Shown here one piece after another: positions 1 through 11,129 of a DNA stretch of 64,000 nucleotides. The stretch's first letter is position 1; the number at the start of each line of letters is the position of its first letter. A model generated the notes under the pieces. That model made no database searches. It saw nothing but the letters and a program-made list of their open reading frames with translations, and was not told the origin of the DNA. Position numbers and translations under genes: made by a program. Source of the DNA: Taudactylus pleione (taxonomy: Eukaryota > Chordata > Amphibia > Anura > Myobatrachidae); assembly GCA_031769625.1 (NCBI GenBank), contig JAUIMM010000115.1:20228501-20292500 (forward strand), written 5' to 3'.

Positions 1-271
1 ACAGCCATACTCACAGTTATGCATAAACAAACTCAGCATAGAGCAGAACTTGAGCAGAGTATACAGGTCACCAGCTTGAGAGTGCATGTGGGTAGTGGTG
101 CAGGACGCAAGTGGTATCAGAGTCTATAACAGAATGGAACACACGGTAATAGCAGGGTTTCTCTGGAGCGAAGTGTTCCACTGTGGTACTCTAACACAGT
201 GATAAGATGGTGCAGCGCATAAGAAGAAGTTCAGATGGTGGCCATCTTGGTGAAGGATTGAAGCCTCCCTG
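1..271. other. Unassigned sequence
   Basis: No coding potential, repeat boundary or RNA gene was recognised. It is the left flank of the inverted-repeat element that begins at 272. Confidence 0.5.
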
Positions 272-1125
272 AGGGCCCTATTTATCCTTTTTTTTTAAAT
301 AAATAAAATGTGAAAAATGTTGTTTTTATACCTTTTTCACATTATTTTAGTTCCACTTAAATGTATTAAAGGGCTTTTGGAGCAGTTTTTTTATTTTAAA
401 AAAAGCTACTCCAAGCCCTTTAATTCACATATTTATAGTAAGCAGATCGAATTTCCCATATTTGTAATGAGAAATGTTATCTGTTTCAAAGCTAAATTGT
501 AAAAAAATACCGGTGGGGTGACCCAGTGAATCCAGAGTAGGTGCCTGTGATCAGCCTGCATGTCTGATAGACTGCAGCGCTGATCACAGTGTAAAAAATA
601 AAGTTACAGTTAAAAAATAAATAACACTTACATGTCCCCAGACTGGTGATTGGTGCTTCGGTGAGGTGCTTTGTGACTCCAGTCAGCTGGTCTCAGGGAT
701 CCTGCTATGTGACCCCGGTCAGCTGCTCTGTGCAGCAGACCGGGGTTACAGAGCACAAACCAGGAGACCAGCTTACTGGAGTCCAAGAGGACCTCCCCGG
801 AGCACCTATCACCGGGCAGGTAAGTGTACACAGCTGAGAGGGAGGAGAGAGGGGGGAGGAAGGGCAATTGCAGGCGGTGTGATCATGGGGGGAGGCGATC
901 GTGGGGAGGAAGGGGTGAGAGCCATCGTCGCATGCAAGGTCACACTGTCAGAGTATTTTTTTCAAAAAATACTCTGAAAAGTGTGCAAAGAGGATTCATA
1001 GCTGTGTCCCTGCATGTGATATTTGATACATTCTTGTGATGTATTCAAATATCGCATTGCAAGTGCTGGCAATATTATCACATCACATCCGCATCTGAGG
1101 TACATATTGTGATAAATAGGGCCCT
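272..1125. mobile_element. Foldback/MITE-like element with 15-bp terminal inverted repeats
   Basis: The ends are perfect 15-bp inverted repeats: AGGGCCCTATTTATC at 272-286 and its reverse complement at 1111-1125. The interior has several more inverted repeats: a roughly 24-bp hairpin at about 368-422, one at 942-982, and one at about 1013-1059. No transposase is encoded; short open frames inside are artefacts of the palindromes. I could not find a convincing target-site duplication, so the superfamily is unassigned. Confidence 0.65.
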
Positions 1126-1445
1126 AAAGGAGCCAATATGGAGTATGCATAGTAGTGCTCTCTAGCTTCAACAGCAATAATGACCTGTTTTTTATACCAC
1201 CCAACATAAGGTTTTATGCATTCAGAGTTGTACCGCATTGCACAACCACTTCCCGCACAACTAATATGCTAATGCAGCAGGAGACATCTGGTGTAAATAG
1301 ACACCTTCTGACAGCATCGCAGATTCTAGTGCTGCATCCTAAAATGCAGCATTGGATGTTCTGCGAGACCCTTGCCAATTTTATCTTAGACTGTAAGCAC
1401 TGCAACCGGAAGTTGATGACAGTCACAGGTTGGTGGAACGAATAT
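1126..1445. other. Unassigned spacer
   Basis: Unique-looking sequence between two transposons; no gene or repeat recognised. Confidence 0.4.
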
Positions 1446-1453
1446 GGGCTCTA

Positions 1454-1813
1454 CAGGGGCGTCTTAACAGAGGAGGGGGCCCGTGTGCACTCCCTGTGCA
1501 GGGCCCCCTCCTCTCTCCGCGGTGGCCCGGCAGCCGACTGAAGCGGCTGGCCAGCCACCGGAGCGTTAGTAGACTCCGGGCACTAGAGTGTGCTCGGAGT
1601 CTACGGCGCATGTGCAGAACGCAGAGAAAATGGCCGCGGTGGCCATTTTCAAGCGTTCTGTGCATGCACAGTGAACTGTGGGCACTAGAGTGTGCCCAGA
1701 GTCTACTGCGCATGCGCAGAACACCGGAAAAATGGCCACGGCGGCCATTTTCCAGTGTTCTAAGCAACGCTGAGACCCCCCGCACACACTGCACCCATTA
1801 TAGATCGCCACTG
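1454..1813. mobile_element. Non-autonomous hAT-like element
   Basis: It starts CAGGGGCG and ends CGCCACTG, the terminal style of many hAT elements. The flanking octamers GGGCTCTA (1446-1453) and GGGCTCTG (1814-1821) match at 7 of 8 positions, as expected for an old 8-bp hAT target duplication. The interior is GC-rich, carries a tandem duplication, and has no transposase. Confidence 0.75.
1579..1761. repeat. Tandem duplication, 102-bp period, with inner palindromes
   Basis: Two imperfect copies begin at 1579 and 1681, each with the order GGCACTAGAGTGTG, GGAGTCTAC-like, GCGCATG(C/T)GCAGAAC and a palindromic AATGGCC...GGCCATT core. They lie inside the non-autonomous hAT-like element at 1454-1813. 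Confidence 0.75.
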
Positions 1814-1821
1814 GGGCTCTG

Positions 1822-2330
1822 ACTCAGTGACGGATGCAATGGTGATTGTTACACAGATCGAGCGATTGTTTGCTAATGCGCAGATGCGTAGGCCGCACTG
1901 CTCTAGGCAGCGACTGAATTGTGGTTACGCATGCACACAGTACCCACTCGCAAAGTGAATGACAGGTAGTCATTGTTTGGGGTGGTAACGGGGGGTGGTT
2001 AGAAAAATGCAGACGTGTCTCTGAACATTTAAATGCTGTTTCGTGCACGTGCATAAATTAGTCATTGCTTTCTCCGGTAGGAGAGCTGCATTGTTTGCGG
2101 CTGTTCAGACTTGACTTACAAGCTGCATGCCTGCCTGTTGTGCATCGATGTTAACAAGGTTTATGCTGTTGCACATCGTCGTACGGATATGAGAAGGCAG
2201 CAGTGGGCATCTCTATGCTCGGGTTCTCTTTGGAAGGCATTAGCGTATTTTAGCAAATTGATCCGTGAGAGTATACAGTTGCGTTTGCATTACCATCCGT
2301 TTCTGAATCAGGTCCATGGAATGCAAGCTG
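1822..2330. other. Decayed repeat-like sequence
   Basis: Contains alternating GCGCATGCG/GATTG-type motifs also seen near 3060-3140 and 10190-10340, suggesting a decayed DNA transposon. No ends or coding region could be fixed. Confidence 0.35.
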
Positions 2331-2593
2331 GCATCAAAGAGGATGGGGGGGTGGTCGGGCGAACGCGCAAACAGTGTGTTTCAACATCTGCTGTAGTTAA
2401 ATTAATTTCTTCAGTCCATTTTGTAAATATCAATTTTATAACAGTGTCCATTGTGTATAGTGGATAAGATTTATTCTTCATCACAAAGGGTTGAAGTTGT
2501 GGATCTATATAAGTGGATAGGTTTGTGGTTTTCATTATGGGCTTTGCCCACCTTGCTGTATTGGTGTAAAGATTACTAGCATCAAAGAGGATG
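2331..2593. mobile_element. Short insertion flanked by a 15-bp target-site duplication
   Basis: The 15-mer GCATCAAAGAGGATG occurs at 2331-2345 and again at 2579-2593, flanking a 233-bp insert (2346-2578). The insert is nearly identical to 3218-3450, where it continues further upstream, so this copy looks 5'-truncated. A 15-bp duplication with 5' truncation is the signature of target-primed (LINE-machinery) insertion. The outer flanks form an imperfect hairpin, so the insertion appears to have landed in a hairpin loop. Confidence 0.75.
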
Positions 2594-3033
2594 TCCAGCT
2601 TGATTCCATGCAGGTAGACCTAAAAAATTGTACAGTGATCTGAAAAGGTATATTTTGCATCTGGCCACTGAATACCAAAATCCAAGCACTGAAAGTGAGC
2701 TGGTGAGACTTCTGGTCTTGTGGAAAACACTTTGGAGTGCTGTGATGTTCTGTTTAGATGTAAACAAACTCTGGTTTTGACAGGGGACTTTTTCAAGTGT
2801 CCAATACATGAAATAAAGTCTCTTTAATACCAATATGCTTTTCCATAATGCTCCACACTCCAGAAGTTAGTCGTTCTGGTATAACTTTACATAAGTGACG
2901 CTTCTTTTGCATATGTACAGTTTGTGCAGGGCCAGGTTAACAATGGGATGGATGGAACTACAGCTCCAGGTCTTCACATAAAAATAGGCCCACCATCAGC
3001 ATGATGATGACCTACTGCCCAGCTGGTCACACA

Positions 3034-3452
3034 GGGCCTGATTCAGCAAGGAATGCAGTTGCTTATACGGTCGATTATTGTGTACTGCGCATGCGTAAGC
3101 ATCACAGTGTGCGGAGTAGCCACTGCGATTGGTACTGCAATCGGTACTGCGATCACAGAGGATACACAAACCCATGGCAGAGTGATTGACAGGAAGTGCC
3201 GTTTGTGGGTGGTGACGGGGGGGTGGTCGGGCGAACGCGCAAACAGTGTGTTTCAACATCTGCTGTAGTTAAATTAATTTCTTCAGTCCATTTTGTATAT
3301 CTCAATTTTATAACAGTGTCCATTGTGTATAGTGGATAAGATTTATTCTTCATCACAAAGGGTTGAAGTTGTGGATCTATATAAGTGGATAGGTTTGTGG
3401 TTTTCATTATGGGCTTTGCCCACCTTGCTGTATTGGTGTAAAGATTACTAGC
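3034..3452. repeat. Longer copy of the 2346-2578 repeat
   Basis: Positions 3216-3452 repeat 2344-2580 at a constant offset of 872 bp with very few differences. Upstream, 3034-3215 begins GGGCCTGATTCAGCAAGG and is absent from the first copy. A piece of this upstream part (about 3059-3103) recurs inverted at about 4197-4242. No protein is encoded. Confidence 0.65.
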
Positions 3453-4079
3453 CTGTTACTCCATCTCCATTTACCTGTACTGGCCTAAGTACTGTGATTT
3501 TCTGGATGGAGAAGTTTATTATGATCTTTTCCACTACTCTGTTACTCTGGCTTGAATCATATGTATTGGGCTGAAACCTGTGATTTGCTGTTTGGATTCA
3601 GTTTCCATTTGAAAAATCACATTTAGAAGCTTGGTTTTTAATAGTTTGTTCCATGTTTCCAATTTACTTTTTCTATAGTAATCAATGCTTTATTTTTCAC
3701 TAAATACTCCACCTCCAATCACCTGTACTGGCTGAGGTGCTGGGATTTGCTGTTTGGACTGGAGTTGGTTTGATGGTGATCTAGTTGTTTACTAGACTTT
3801 ACTCCTGCAGCAATCAACTCTGCTGGCCTGAGGCCCGTGATTTGCTGTTTGAAGTATTGGTAATATATATAGCTTTATACTAGGCTTTTTCTTGATTTAT
3901 AAAAGCATTCTAAAAAGTTGTATAGTTTATTATACTGACATCCTTTCTGCCACTGCTGTGCCACTAAGTTTCATAGATTTGCCATATTCTTTTAAGCTGC
4001 CATGTGTTTCTGCCGCAGCTCTGTCATTTAGTTTAGTCAGCCAGCTAGCTGCAGCCTTATGAAATGACATGTAGTCGGC
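3453..4079. other. Unassigned AT-rich sequence
   Basis: Contains a loosely repeated phrase (CTGGCCTGAGG / TGTGATTTGCTGTTTGGA near 3480, 3570, 3730 and 3820), suggesting an old tandem duplication with about a 100-250-bp period. No gene seen. Confidence 0.35.
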
Positions 4080-4400
4080 ATCCCAATGGTCAGGATGCTG
4101 GCGTCAGAATCCCAGTGCCAGAATCCCAAAAACAGTCTGGATACCAGTTCCAGAATCCTGACCAACAACATCACAAGGGTGAGTATTAGGGTTAGTAATG
4201 CTTACGCATGCACAGTACACAATAATCGACCGTATAAGCACTAGGGGAGGGTTAGGGGTAGGCTGCGGTTAGGGTTAAGCAACAAGAGGGGAGGGTTAGG
4301 GTTATGCTTCGGGAAAGGTGGGGGAGGGCAAGGATTAGGTTTACTTATCAAATTCTGTCAGGATTCTGACTGTCAGGATCCCGCTGTTGATATTCTGACA
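4080..4400. repeat. Decayed foldback element rich in TCAGAATCC/GGATTCTGA motifs
   Basis: Left part (4080-4170) has repeated GTCAGGAT, CAGAATCC and CCAGTGCC motifs; right part (4350-4405) has their inverse. The centre is a GGGTTAGGG-rich stretch. This fits an old inverted-repeat transposon, but ends and target duplication are not clear. Confidence 0.45.
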
Positions 4401-4723
4401 GTCATCATCATGACCTCTGGGATGATCTTGTACCCAATGCAATGAAAACAATATTGTGAGCTATGAACAACATTGATTGAAAATGACTAAAAATGAATGT
4501 GATTGGTGTTGATAATACTGTAGGAACAAAGCCAGGTCCAAATTACACGATGTTAGCTGTTTTGATAAATTTTTAATGAAATCCAAAAAAAAAACATTTG
4601 ACAGTGGTTTTGTCAAAACACAAGGATGAATTGGAGTCTGCACCTATCGCTATTTAAAAAATATATATACTTCAGTAAAGGAACCTGCCTTGTCCTACCC
4701 CTATCCTGCCTCACCATGCTGGA

Positions 4724-4724
<1 letters not shown>

Positions 4725-4763
<39 letters not shown>

Positions 4764-4793
4764 CATCTATCTATCCATCTATCTATCTATCTA
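4725..4793. repeat. (ATCT)n microsatellite
   Basis: About 17 units of ATCT with two ATCC variants. Confidence 0.95.
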
Positions 4794-5190
4794 GACATTA
4801 CATATTATAATTTATCTTTTATATAGCACCCCCATATTGCAAAGTGTTGTGCAGAGACTATTTGACATTCACGTCACACTCTACATCAATGGAGTTTACC
4901 CTCCAAATTTCTTAGCACAACTGTACAAACACACACACACTAGGGTGAATTTTGCCAATTATCTTGCCAGTATTTTATTTTTTTTGAGTGTAGGGTGAGT
5001 TTCGCTAGCCACAGCCTCATTTCTCATCCAGCCATTGCTAACAGTGCCTGCAACCAACAACTCCCCTCCCCCCGCTAAAGGTCCCCATGCAATTGCTGCC
5101 TTCCTACCACTTTGATTCCCCATACTAGCAAGACCCACACTTGCAGCTACCTGAAAATCCCTCCTGATGGGGTTGAGGGACAAAGAAGAA
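4794..5190. other. Unassigned sequence
   Basis: The stretch 4810-4850 (TTTATATAGCACC...AAAGTGTTGTGCAG) resembles the tail of dispersed vertebrate repeats. Nothing else was recognised. Confidence 0.3.
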
Positions 5191-5194
5191 ATTA

Positions 5195-5700
5195 AGGGGG
5201 GAGGGGGAAATATATGAAACATGGTGGCAGGAACAGAGAGAAAAGAGAGGGGGGAGGGAGATAGAGATAAAAAATAGAGCAGAGTGGAATGAGATGAGAA
5301 CAAAGGAAAGGGACAGAGATGAAAGAGAGGGGGGCAGAGATAAAAGATAGAGAGAGATAGACAGGGGAAAGGATAGACAGAGATTAGAAATACAGGTGAG
5401 GTGAAGTGGGATGGGCAACTTGTTAGCACTTGGAGCTAGTCCCCCCACTGTCAACCAAACGCACCACCATGACCCCATCCACAAACTGTCTCTCCTCCAT
5501 CCAAAGGAGTGAGATTGGATAGAAATGAGTGAGACAGGTGGAGGTGACAGAGAAAGGAGGGTGACAGAGATGAAAGAGACACAGGTGGGACATAAGGCTT
5601 GAGAGACACAGGTGGCATGAAGTTGAAGAGATATGGGGGTCATGAGGATGGAGAGACACAGGGGGACTTGAGGCTGGAGAGAACGGAGCAATGGGGCTGG
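5195..5700. repeat. Purine-rich low-complexity tract
   Basis: Long GAGA/GGGA-rich stretch with irregular AGAGAGA and GGAGAGACACAGG units, the latter loosely tandem at 5580-5690. The open frames on the other strand are Ser/Pro/Leu-rich low-complexity translations and not genes. Confidence 0.7.
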
Positions 5701-5735
5701 ATTAGGCTTTATGGTGACTGGTCAAAAACGCTAGG

Positions 5736-7248
5736 GCAGGGGCATATCTATAATGGGTGCAGGGTGTGTGGTGCACACGGACCCGCACCGCACACCCTGC
5801 ACCCATACCTCTCCGAGGTCCCGCGTTGGGTGTCTCAGCGCTGCAGGATTTAATACATTATTTATGTACAATTTAGGTTTTGATCTTTTAAGAGATGTCT
5901 ATTACTGCACATGTGTTATATATAGGCAGGAACCCAGCCTGTTATCAGGATGCATTAAGATGTGGGTGAATATTAATACAAGTGCATTTCACATTAATAA
6001 GATGTCTTTCCCCCATTTTCCTTTACTACATTATTCATCCGTGTTGACATATACCACATCTAGCACACACACCATGTTCCCAGTCTTCACTCCAACATCT
6101 CCAATCTTTCCATAATCTCTCAAAAATCTTGCAAAAATGACCTACTTAGGAAGACTGACTACTAACACAGTGGGATCTACCTATAATTTATTTCAATATT
6201 TATATATTTTTTAATAATCTAATTTTTTATTAATCCTTTGCTTGCGTTTTATATTACTACTTTTATTTTTGTTTATTAACATATATTGCACACTTCCTTA
6301 TTTCTATCCAATTTAAACCCATTCACATACTGTATACTCCCTATGATATGCCCATATTAATCTCCACTTATCTCTCGAACCCACACTTATCACTACTCAA
6401 GCATTATTTTAACCCCAAAATTTCCTGTATATCCCTATTTATTTACTAATAAAGGGACCAGTCATATGCTGGTCAGAATAGTATCGGGCCACTGCTTTGC
6501 CCCGCCAACTCTGTATCCACTGACCCACCACCCCTCTTTTCCTGCAGCTATGTCTCGCACCATTCCCCCGCTCTCTGTTGCCCCACCCCTCCCTGTCTGT
6601 TGCTGTCCTGCCTCCCCTCTGTCCCGCTCTGCAACTTGAATGTTCCTGAACTCTAACCAACTTCTTGTTGAAAGAGATTGTGCTACTGATCAAACGCCAG
6701 TCTTCTTGTTTCCAAGGAGGCTTCATACCCTGTTCCAAGATGGCCTCCGAGATCACTACTGAGCATGTGCAGGAGCCTTCTTGTTTTTACTGTGTACTGG
6801 GTAGAGTGACATGATGAGAGACAGAAGTCTCCTACTTAGCTCCTGTGAGAGACCCTTAACATTTGGATATTTCACACTGTTCCAGCATTCCTGCAACACT
6901 ACCATCAAGCAGCATACACTCACCGGCTGGTGAACTGTATGAAACCCCACTCCGCTCAAGCTCTGATCCATCACCAGTGTACATGTGACTGTGAGTGCAG
7001 CTGTACCTTCTACCTATCAGTAACCCAACACCACTGCTTAAGTAACTGGGCTGTTCATAGTCAACCGCAGGTGTGTGCCTACATTACTCTGCAATATCAA
7101 CACCTGCACACAAATCATTTCCAACACTTCCCCCACCACCACCTGTGTTGTGGTGGGGGAAGTGCAGTTCTCTTGCTCCTAAAGCCGTGTGTACACTACA
7201 GAGGTGTTATTTTACACTCTTACATGACAAATCTCAGATACACAATCA
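5736..7248. other. Mostly unassigned sequence
   Basis: 5736-5765 (CAGGGGCATATCTATAATGG) resembles a CAGGGGCGTA-type hAT end, followed by the palindromic GGTGCAGGGTGTG...CACACCCTGCACC (5756-5803). The rest (AT-rich to 6470, then mixed) shows no gene, no clear repeat end and no RNA gene. Confidence 0.35.
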
Positions 7249-7384
7249 CAGGGCTGCCCTCAGAAATAGTGGGGCCCGGTACTAACAAAATAGGCAGGGT
7301 CCAGCGCGGTATAGGGCAGACTTGGGTGGAGCTGTGGATGTGGGTGGAGCTACTTCAGTGGTGGTGCATCAATTGGTGTATAAA

Positions 7385-8290
7385 CCAGGAATGCTAAACA
7401 TGGTGGGGGGGGATAAAGGGCAGGGATGGATGGTCATTACTGGGGGGACACAGGGCAGGGAAGGCTGGACAAGTGGGGGCACTGGGCTGGCAAGAGTGAA
7501 CTGGGGTAGCATAAAGCAGGGAAGGCTGGTTGGTCTCGGGGGGGAGGGCAGGGAAGGCCAGCTGGACTAAGGAGAGAGGCAAGGCAGAGAAGGCAGGCAG
7601 GCTGGAGATGGGGGGCCACAGGGAAGACTGGCTGTACTAGAGCAAGGAAGACAGGCTAGCTGGATGGACTAGGACGGGTGCAGGGAAGGCTGACTGGATT
7701 GAGGGAGGGGCAGGGAAGGTAGGCTGGCTAAACAAGAGGGCTGGCTGGAATGTGGTGCAGTGGGCAGGGAATGAAGGCTGGCTGGACTGGGGAGGGGGCT
7801 TAGGGATGGCTGGCTAGACTGGGGGAGGGGCAGGGAAGACAGACTGGCTGGACTGGGGATGGGGGAGAGGACAGGGAAGGCTGGCTGGCTGGAATGGGGG
7901 GGAGTGCAGGGAAGGCTGGCTGGACTGGGGGGAACTTGCAGGGAAGGTTGGCTAGACTGGGGGGGACAGTGCAGGGAAGGCAGGCAGGCTGGCTGGACTG
8001 AGGCGCAGGGAAGTCTGGCTAGACTGGAGGGGGACAGTGCAGGGAAGGCAGGCAGGCTGGCTGGACTGAGGCGCAGGGAAGTCTGGCTAGACTGGAGGGG
8101 GACAGTGCAGAGAAGGCAGGATGGCTGGCTGGACTAGGGGGTGGGCAGGCTGGCAGGACTGCGGGGCAGTGCAGGGAAGGCTGGCTAGACTGGGAGGACA
8201 GTGCAGGGAAGGCAGGATGGCTGGCTGGACTGGGGGGTGGGCAGGATGGCTGGACTAACGAGGCAGTGCAGGTAAGGCTGGCTGGACTCG
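7385..8290. repeat. G-rich minisatellite (GGCTGGCTGGACTGGGG-type)
   Basis: Degenerate units of about 25-35 bp built from GGGAAGGCTGGCTGGACTGG run for about 0.9 kb. A higher-order 68-bp repeat is clear at 7981 and 8049. The G-rich strand is the plus strand. Confidence 0.85.
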
Positions 8291-8385
8291 TGGGAGCACA
8301 AAGCAGGAACAACATACCTGCTATTCTCATAGTACTTCCTGTCCTGAGAGAGAGGGGTGAGAAATGCACTGGGTGGGAGAGAGAG

Positions 8386-8626
8386 CATCAGCGCTGCGGC
8401 ATGTGTACTTTGGAGCTGGCCATGAGCCAATCATAGCTCGGAAAATGGCAGCCAATCAGAGCAGCCGCTTCTGATTAGCTGCCGTTCTGTGAGCTGTAAT
8501 TGGAGCCGACTGCGAGCCAATCACAGCTCGTGGAACAGCAGCCAATCAGGAGAGGCTGCTCTGATAGGTTGCGAGCTATGATTGGCTCACGGCCAGCTCC
8601 ATAGTTTACATGCCGCAGCACTGATG
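8386..8626. repeat. Large inverted repeat (hairpin) near the right end of the element
   Basis: The outer arms run from GCATCAGCGCTGCGGCATGT (8386) to a matching inverse near 8626, with GGAGCTGGCC at 8412 pairing with GGCCAGCTCC at 8591-8600. The centre has several AGCCAATCA / TGATTGGCT boxes in both orientations, an inverted CCAAT-like cluster. Confidence 0.75.
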
Positions 8627-8719
8627 ATTTTCTTGCCGGCTTGCTGCTGCCACCAGGGTCCCCTCTCTCTCCGGGCCCGGAACTGGAGGCCCAGCAGTCC
8701 CCCCCTGATGGCGGCCCTG

Positions 8720-9398
8720 TACTATCGCAGCCATACCTTCTAACATTAGGCACCCACAAAAGATGCCATGACAACCCCACTTCAGGAAGGGGGTGGAGGG
8801 AATGACCCGCAGGGTCATCCACCCCAAACTCACTCCCCTACCATGAGAGAATCCTGAAATTGACATTGGTGCACACAGCATAATGAGAGGTGACATAGCA
8901 GGTGCACATCATGTAACCCAATAGGCCCCCATCCTGAGCCTGCCAGCGATCGTTGACCTACCTTGTGATCCATATTATGGGAATTCTCAGGGTAGGCCCT
9001 GGCCTAAAGGGGGCTGACCAAACTTTTCAATATCTGGTTTCTCCCCATGGACCAGTCATCAATGCATTATGCCACGGATCAAGGATCCGTTCCTTCCTGA
9101 GCCACCCCTTCCTTGTTACGCTCATGTGACTAGCTATTAAGTGAATGGGTAAAATTGATGGACACACAAATAAATTTACTGATTGCCATGCTGACGTTCT
9201 TAGATTTCATTAATAAAAGGTAAGTTGTGAATTTAGACATACAAACTTAAGATATTCTTTTGCTGCATGAATAAATGTAATACATGAAAAGCATGGCAAG
9301 AAGCTCAGTTTATCATTTAGTGCGCTAAATGAAGGCACGCTGTGTAGAAGTGCTCAAATAAATACAATTAAAGTATAGTATATGCTATATCAGACACT
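8720..9398. other. Unassigned sequence
   Basis: No gene or repeat boundary recognised. Confidence 0.4.
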
Positions 9399-10345
9399 CG
9401 GCCTGGTTCATTACAGATTGCTATTGTGATCACAGCTGTGATTATGCACGCAGACCCACTGCAAAAATATGCTAATATTTGCAATTGCTATGCCATCGCA
9501 GCACAACATAAGGATGCGCACTTCCTTATACACATATCCGTAATACCATGCAAGTCTGCGAAACTATCGGTAACATCGAGTACCATCTGAGCCTCATGCA
9601 TACTTGCCAACTCTCCCTCATTGTCAGGGAGACTCCCTGAAATAGTAGCAATCTCCCTGTCTCCCTGAAGAATCTAGCAAGCTCCCTCATTTCATCCTTA
9701 CCCCCATTATGAAGCTGTTATATTAAAAAATAGAGATATATACATTCCAATGGGATCAATAGTGTCATTTCCTTGCATTGGTTATTATAAGGCACAATGA
9801 TCCCTATGAATTTCTGAAAAGTATTAGTGTGTTTTCATCAACAAATAGATCTTACTAACTGCTTTTGGGCTGGTTTACATTTGGATGTAAGTCAGGTTGA
9901 GGACACGCCTCTCGGATTTATCAGTACACGCCCACTGTAACACGGGCTCATAGGTGCTGCTTTCACAATCTCCCTGAAATGCTTTTACAAAAGTAGGCAA
10001 GTATGGCCTCATGCACACTTTCACAAGGTCTGACCTTACTCAGGAATTGCTAACATCATCGCATGCAGTGAAAGCCCAAGCTGCTTATGGCATCGCAGTG
10101 GCTAATTTATTCACGTCCCTGTAACAACGTTCAAATGCACTGGCACGTTTGCTTTTCCCGACACCACCCTCAAATACTCACTTCCTGTCAATCACTCTGC
10201 GATGGGCATGCATAGTCTCTGCAATCGCAGTGTTGTCGCAGTGGTGCCTTCGCGCGCCCACTGCATTTCATATGCATGCACAGTGTGCAACAATCGGCCA
10301 TCTGCGTGCGTAATCGCAATAGCGATCCTTGCTGAATCAGATCCT
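9399..10345. mobile_element. Older inverted-repeat element with a nested hAT MITE
   Basis: The left end (GGCCTGGTTCATTACAGATT, then GCTATTGTGAT and GCACGCAGA) is mirrored by the right end (AATCGCAATAGCGATCC, then TTGCTGAATCAGATC). It shares the GGCCTGATTCA-type terminus with elements at 10442, 22873 and 60642. The nested MITE at 9599-10005 arrived later. No transposase. Confidence 0.5.
9599..10005. mobile_element. hAT MITE, 407 bp, with perfect 8-bp target duplication
   Basis: Terminal inverted repeats CATACTTGCC and GGCAAGTATG are perfect. The octamer GCCTCATG flanks both sides exactly (9591-9598 and 10006-10013). The interior has several TCTCCCT/AGGGAGA boxes and no coding potential. Confidence 0.9.
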
Positions 10346-10441
10346 CTATGCGAAAGTACCTACGTTTTATGTTAGGGAAAAATTTAGCAACCATAGATAA
10401 ATCACAGAGGCTATGTACTCACAATAAAACATGGGGATATA

Positions 10442-10574
10442 GGGCCTGATTCAGACCCACTCGCGAGCGCACACGTGATGTCAGTAGTGAACTTCCTGCT
10501 CTATTAGAGCAGGAAGTTCACTGGGGCTTTCAGTGGACAAGACCCTACCACAAGGGTCTCGTCGCAAGCCCGAT
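10442..10574. mobile_element. Truncated copy of the GC-rich hairpin MITE family
   Basis: Starts GGGCCTGATTCAGACCCACT, like the element at 60642, and contains GAGCGC, GATGTCAGT and GGGTCTCGTCGCAAGCCC, found also at 22873 and 60642. It includes a perfect 17-bp-arm hairpin (10486-10502 with 10506-10522, loop ATT). The right terminus is missing, so it is a deleted copy. Confidence 0.7.
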
Positions 10575-10954
10575 GTACAATACAGTGTAAATTGACATTT
10601 CAAGGAGCAACATACAGAAATAAAATTACTGGGTAGGACATGGACACGGGATGAGGGTAAGTGAAATTGTAAGGCAAGCAGCGAGTTGAATGGACTTGAA
10701 GAGAAAAAATGAGGAGCACAGGTGGTATGGAAAATGCTAAGGGTGGAATGAACAGAGAGAGGACCCTGCCCATGAGAGCTTCCATAATAATGGGTGGGGT
10801 GATATGGATCTTGTTTATGCTGTTAGAATATCTGCTAAATATCAAATGGAGGCAAAAAATAGGAATTTGACAAATAGGCAACAAAGAGCTAATGTAATAT
10901 TGGAATAAAGAAATTAAATGACTTATAGGCAATATACAGTATGATGATTGCAAT

Positions 10955-11121
10955 CAGTGGCAGCTCAAGAGGTGGGGCTGCAGTGCAGTCCAAAATTCAA
11001 ATTGGGGAGCCACACCAACTGCCAGTGAGTCCCAGCCAGTAATGTGTGGAAGGGCAGTTGGGGTGGCTCCCCTATTTGTATTTTGGACTGTGCTGTAGCC
11101 ACACCTCTGGAGCCGCCACTG
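10955..11121. mobile_element. Foldback hAT MITE, 167 bp
   Basis: Both arms (about 70 nt each) are inverted copies, starting CAGTGGC(A) and ending (G)GCCACTG. Flanking octamers ATTGCAAT (10947-10954) and ACTGCAAT (11122-11129) match at 7 of 8 positions. The terminus is of the CAGTGGCG hAT type. Confidence 0.88.
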
Positions 11122-11129
11122 ACTGCAAT

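Larger units (their letters stand above)
7249..8719. mobile_element. Non-autonomous hAT-like element carrying a minisatellite
   Basis: The left end (CAGGGCTGCCCTCAG) and right end (CTGATGGCGGCCCTG) are imperfect inverted repeats, and GGGCCCGG lies just inside both. The flanking octamers CACAATCA and TACTATCG match at 5 of 8 positions, compatible with a decayed 8-bp duplication. The interior is a G-rich minisatellite (7385-8290) followed by a large hairpin (8386-8626). No transposase is present. Superfamily assignment rests on ends only. Confidence 0.55.

Noticed and set aside
1423..1822. Overlapping frames of 120-130 residues on both strands
   Set aside because: Both strands are open because of a palindromic tandem duplication inside a hAT-like MITE.
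4959..5691. Ser/Pro/Leu-rich minus-strand frames up to 188 residues
   Set aside because: They translate a purine-rich low-complexity tract; no domain or conservation signal.
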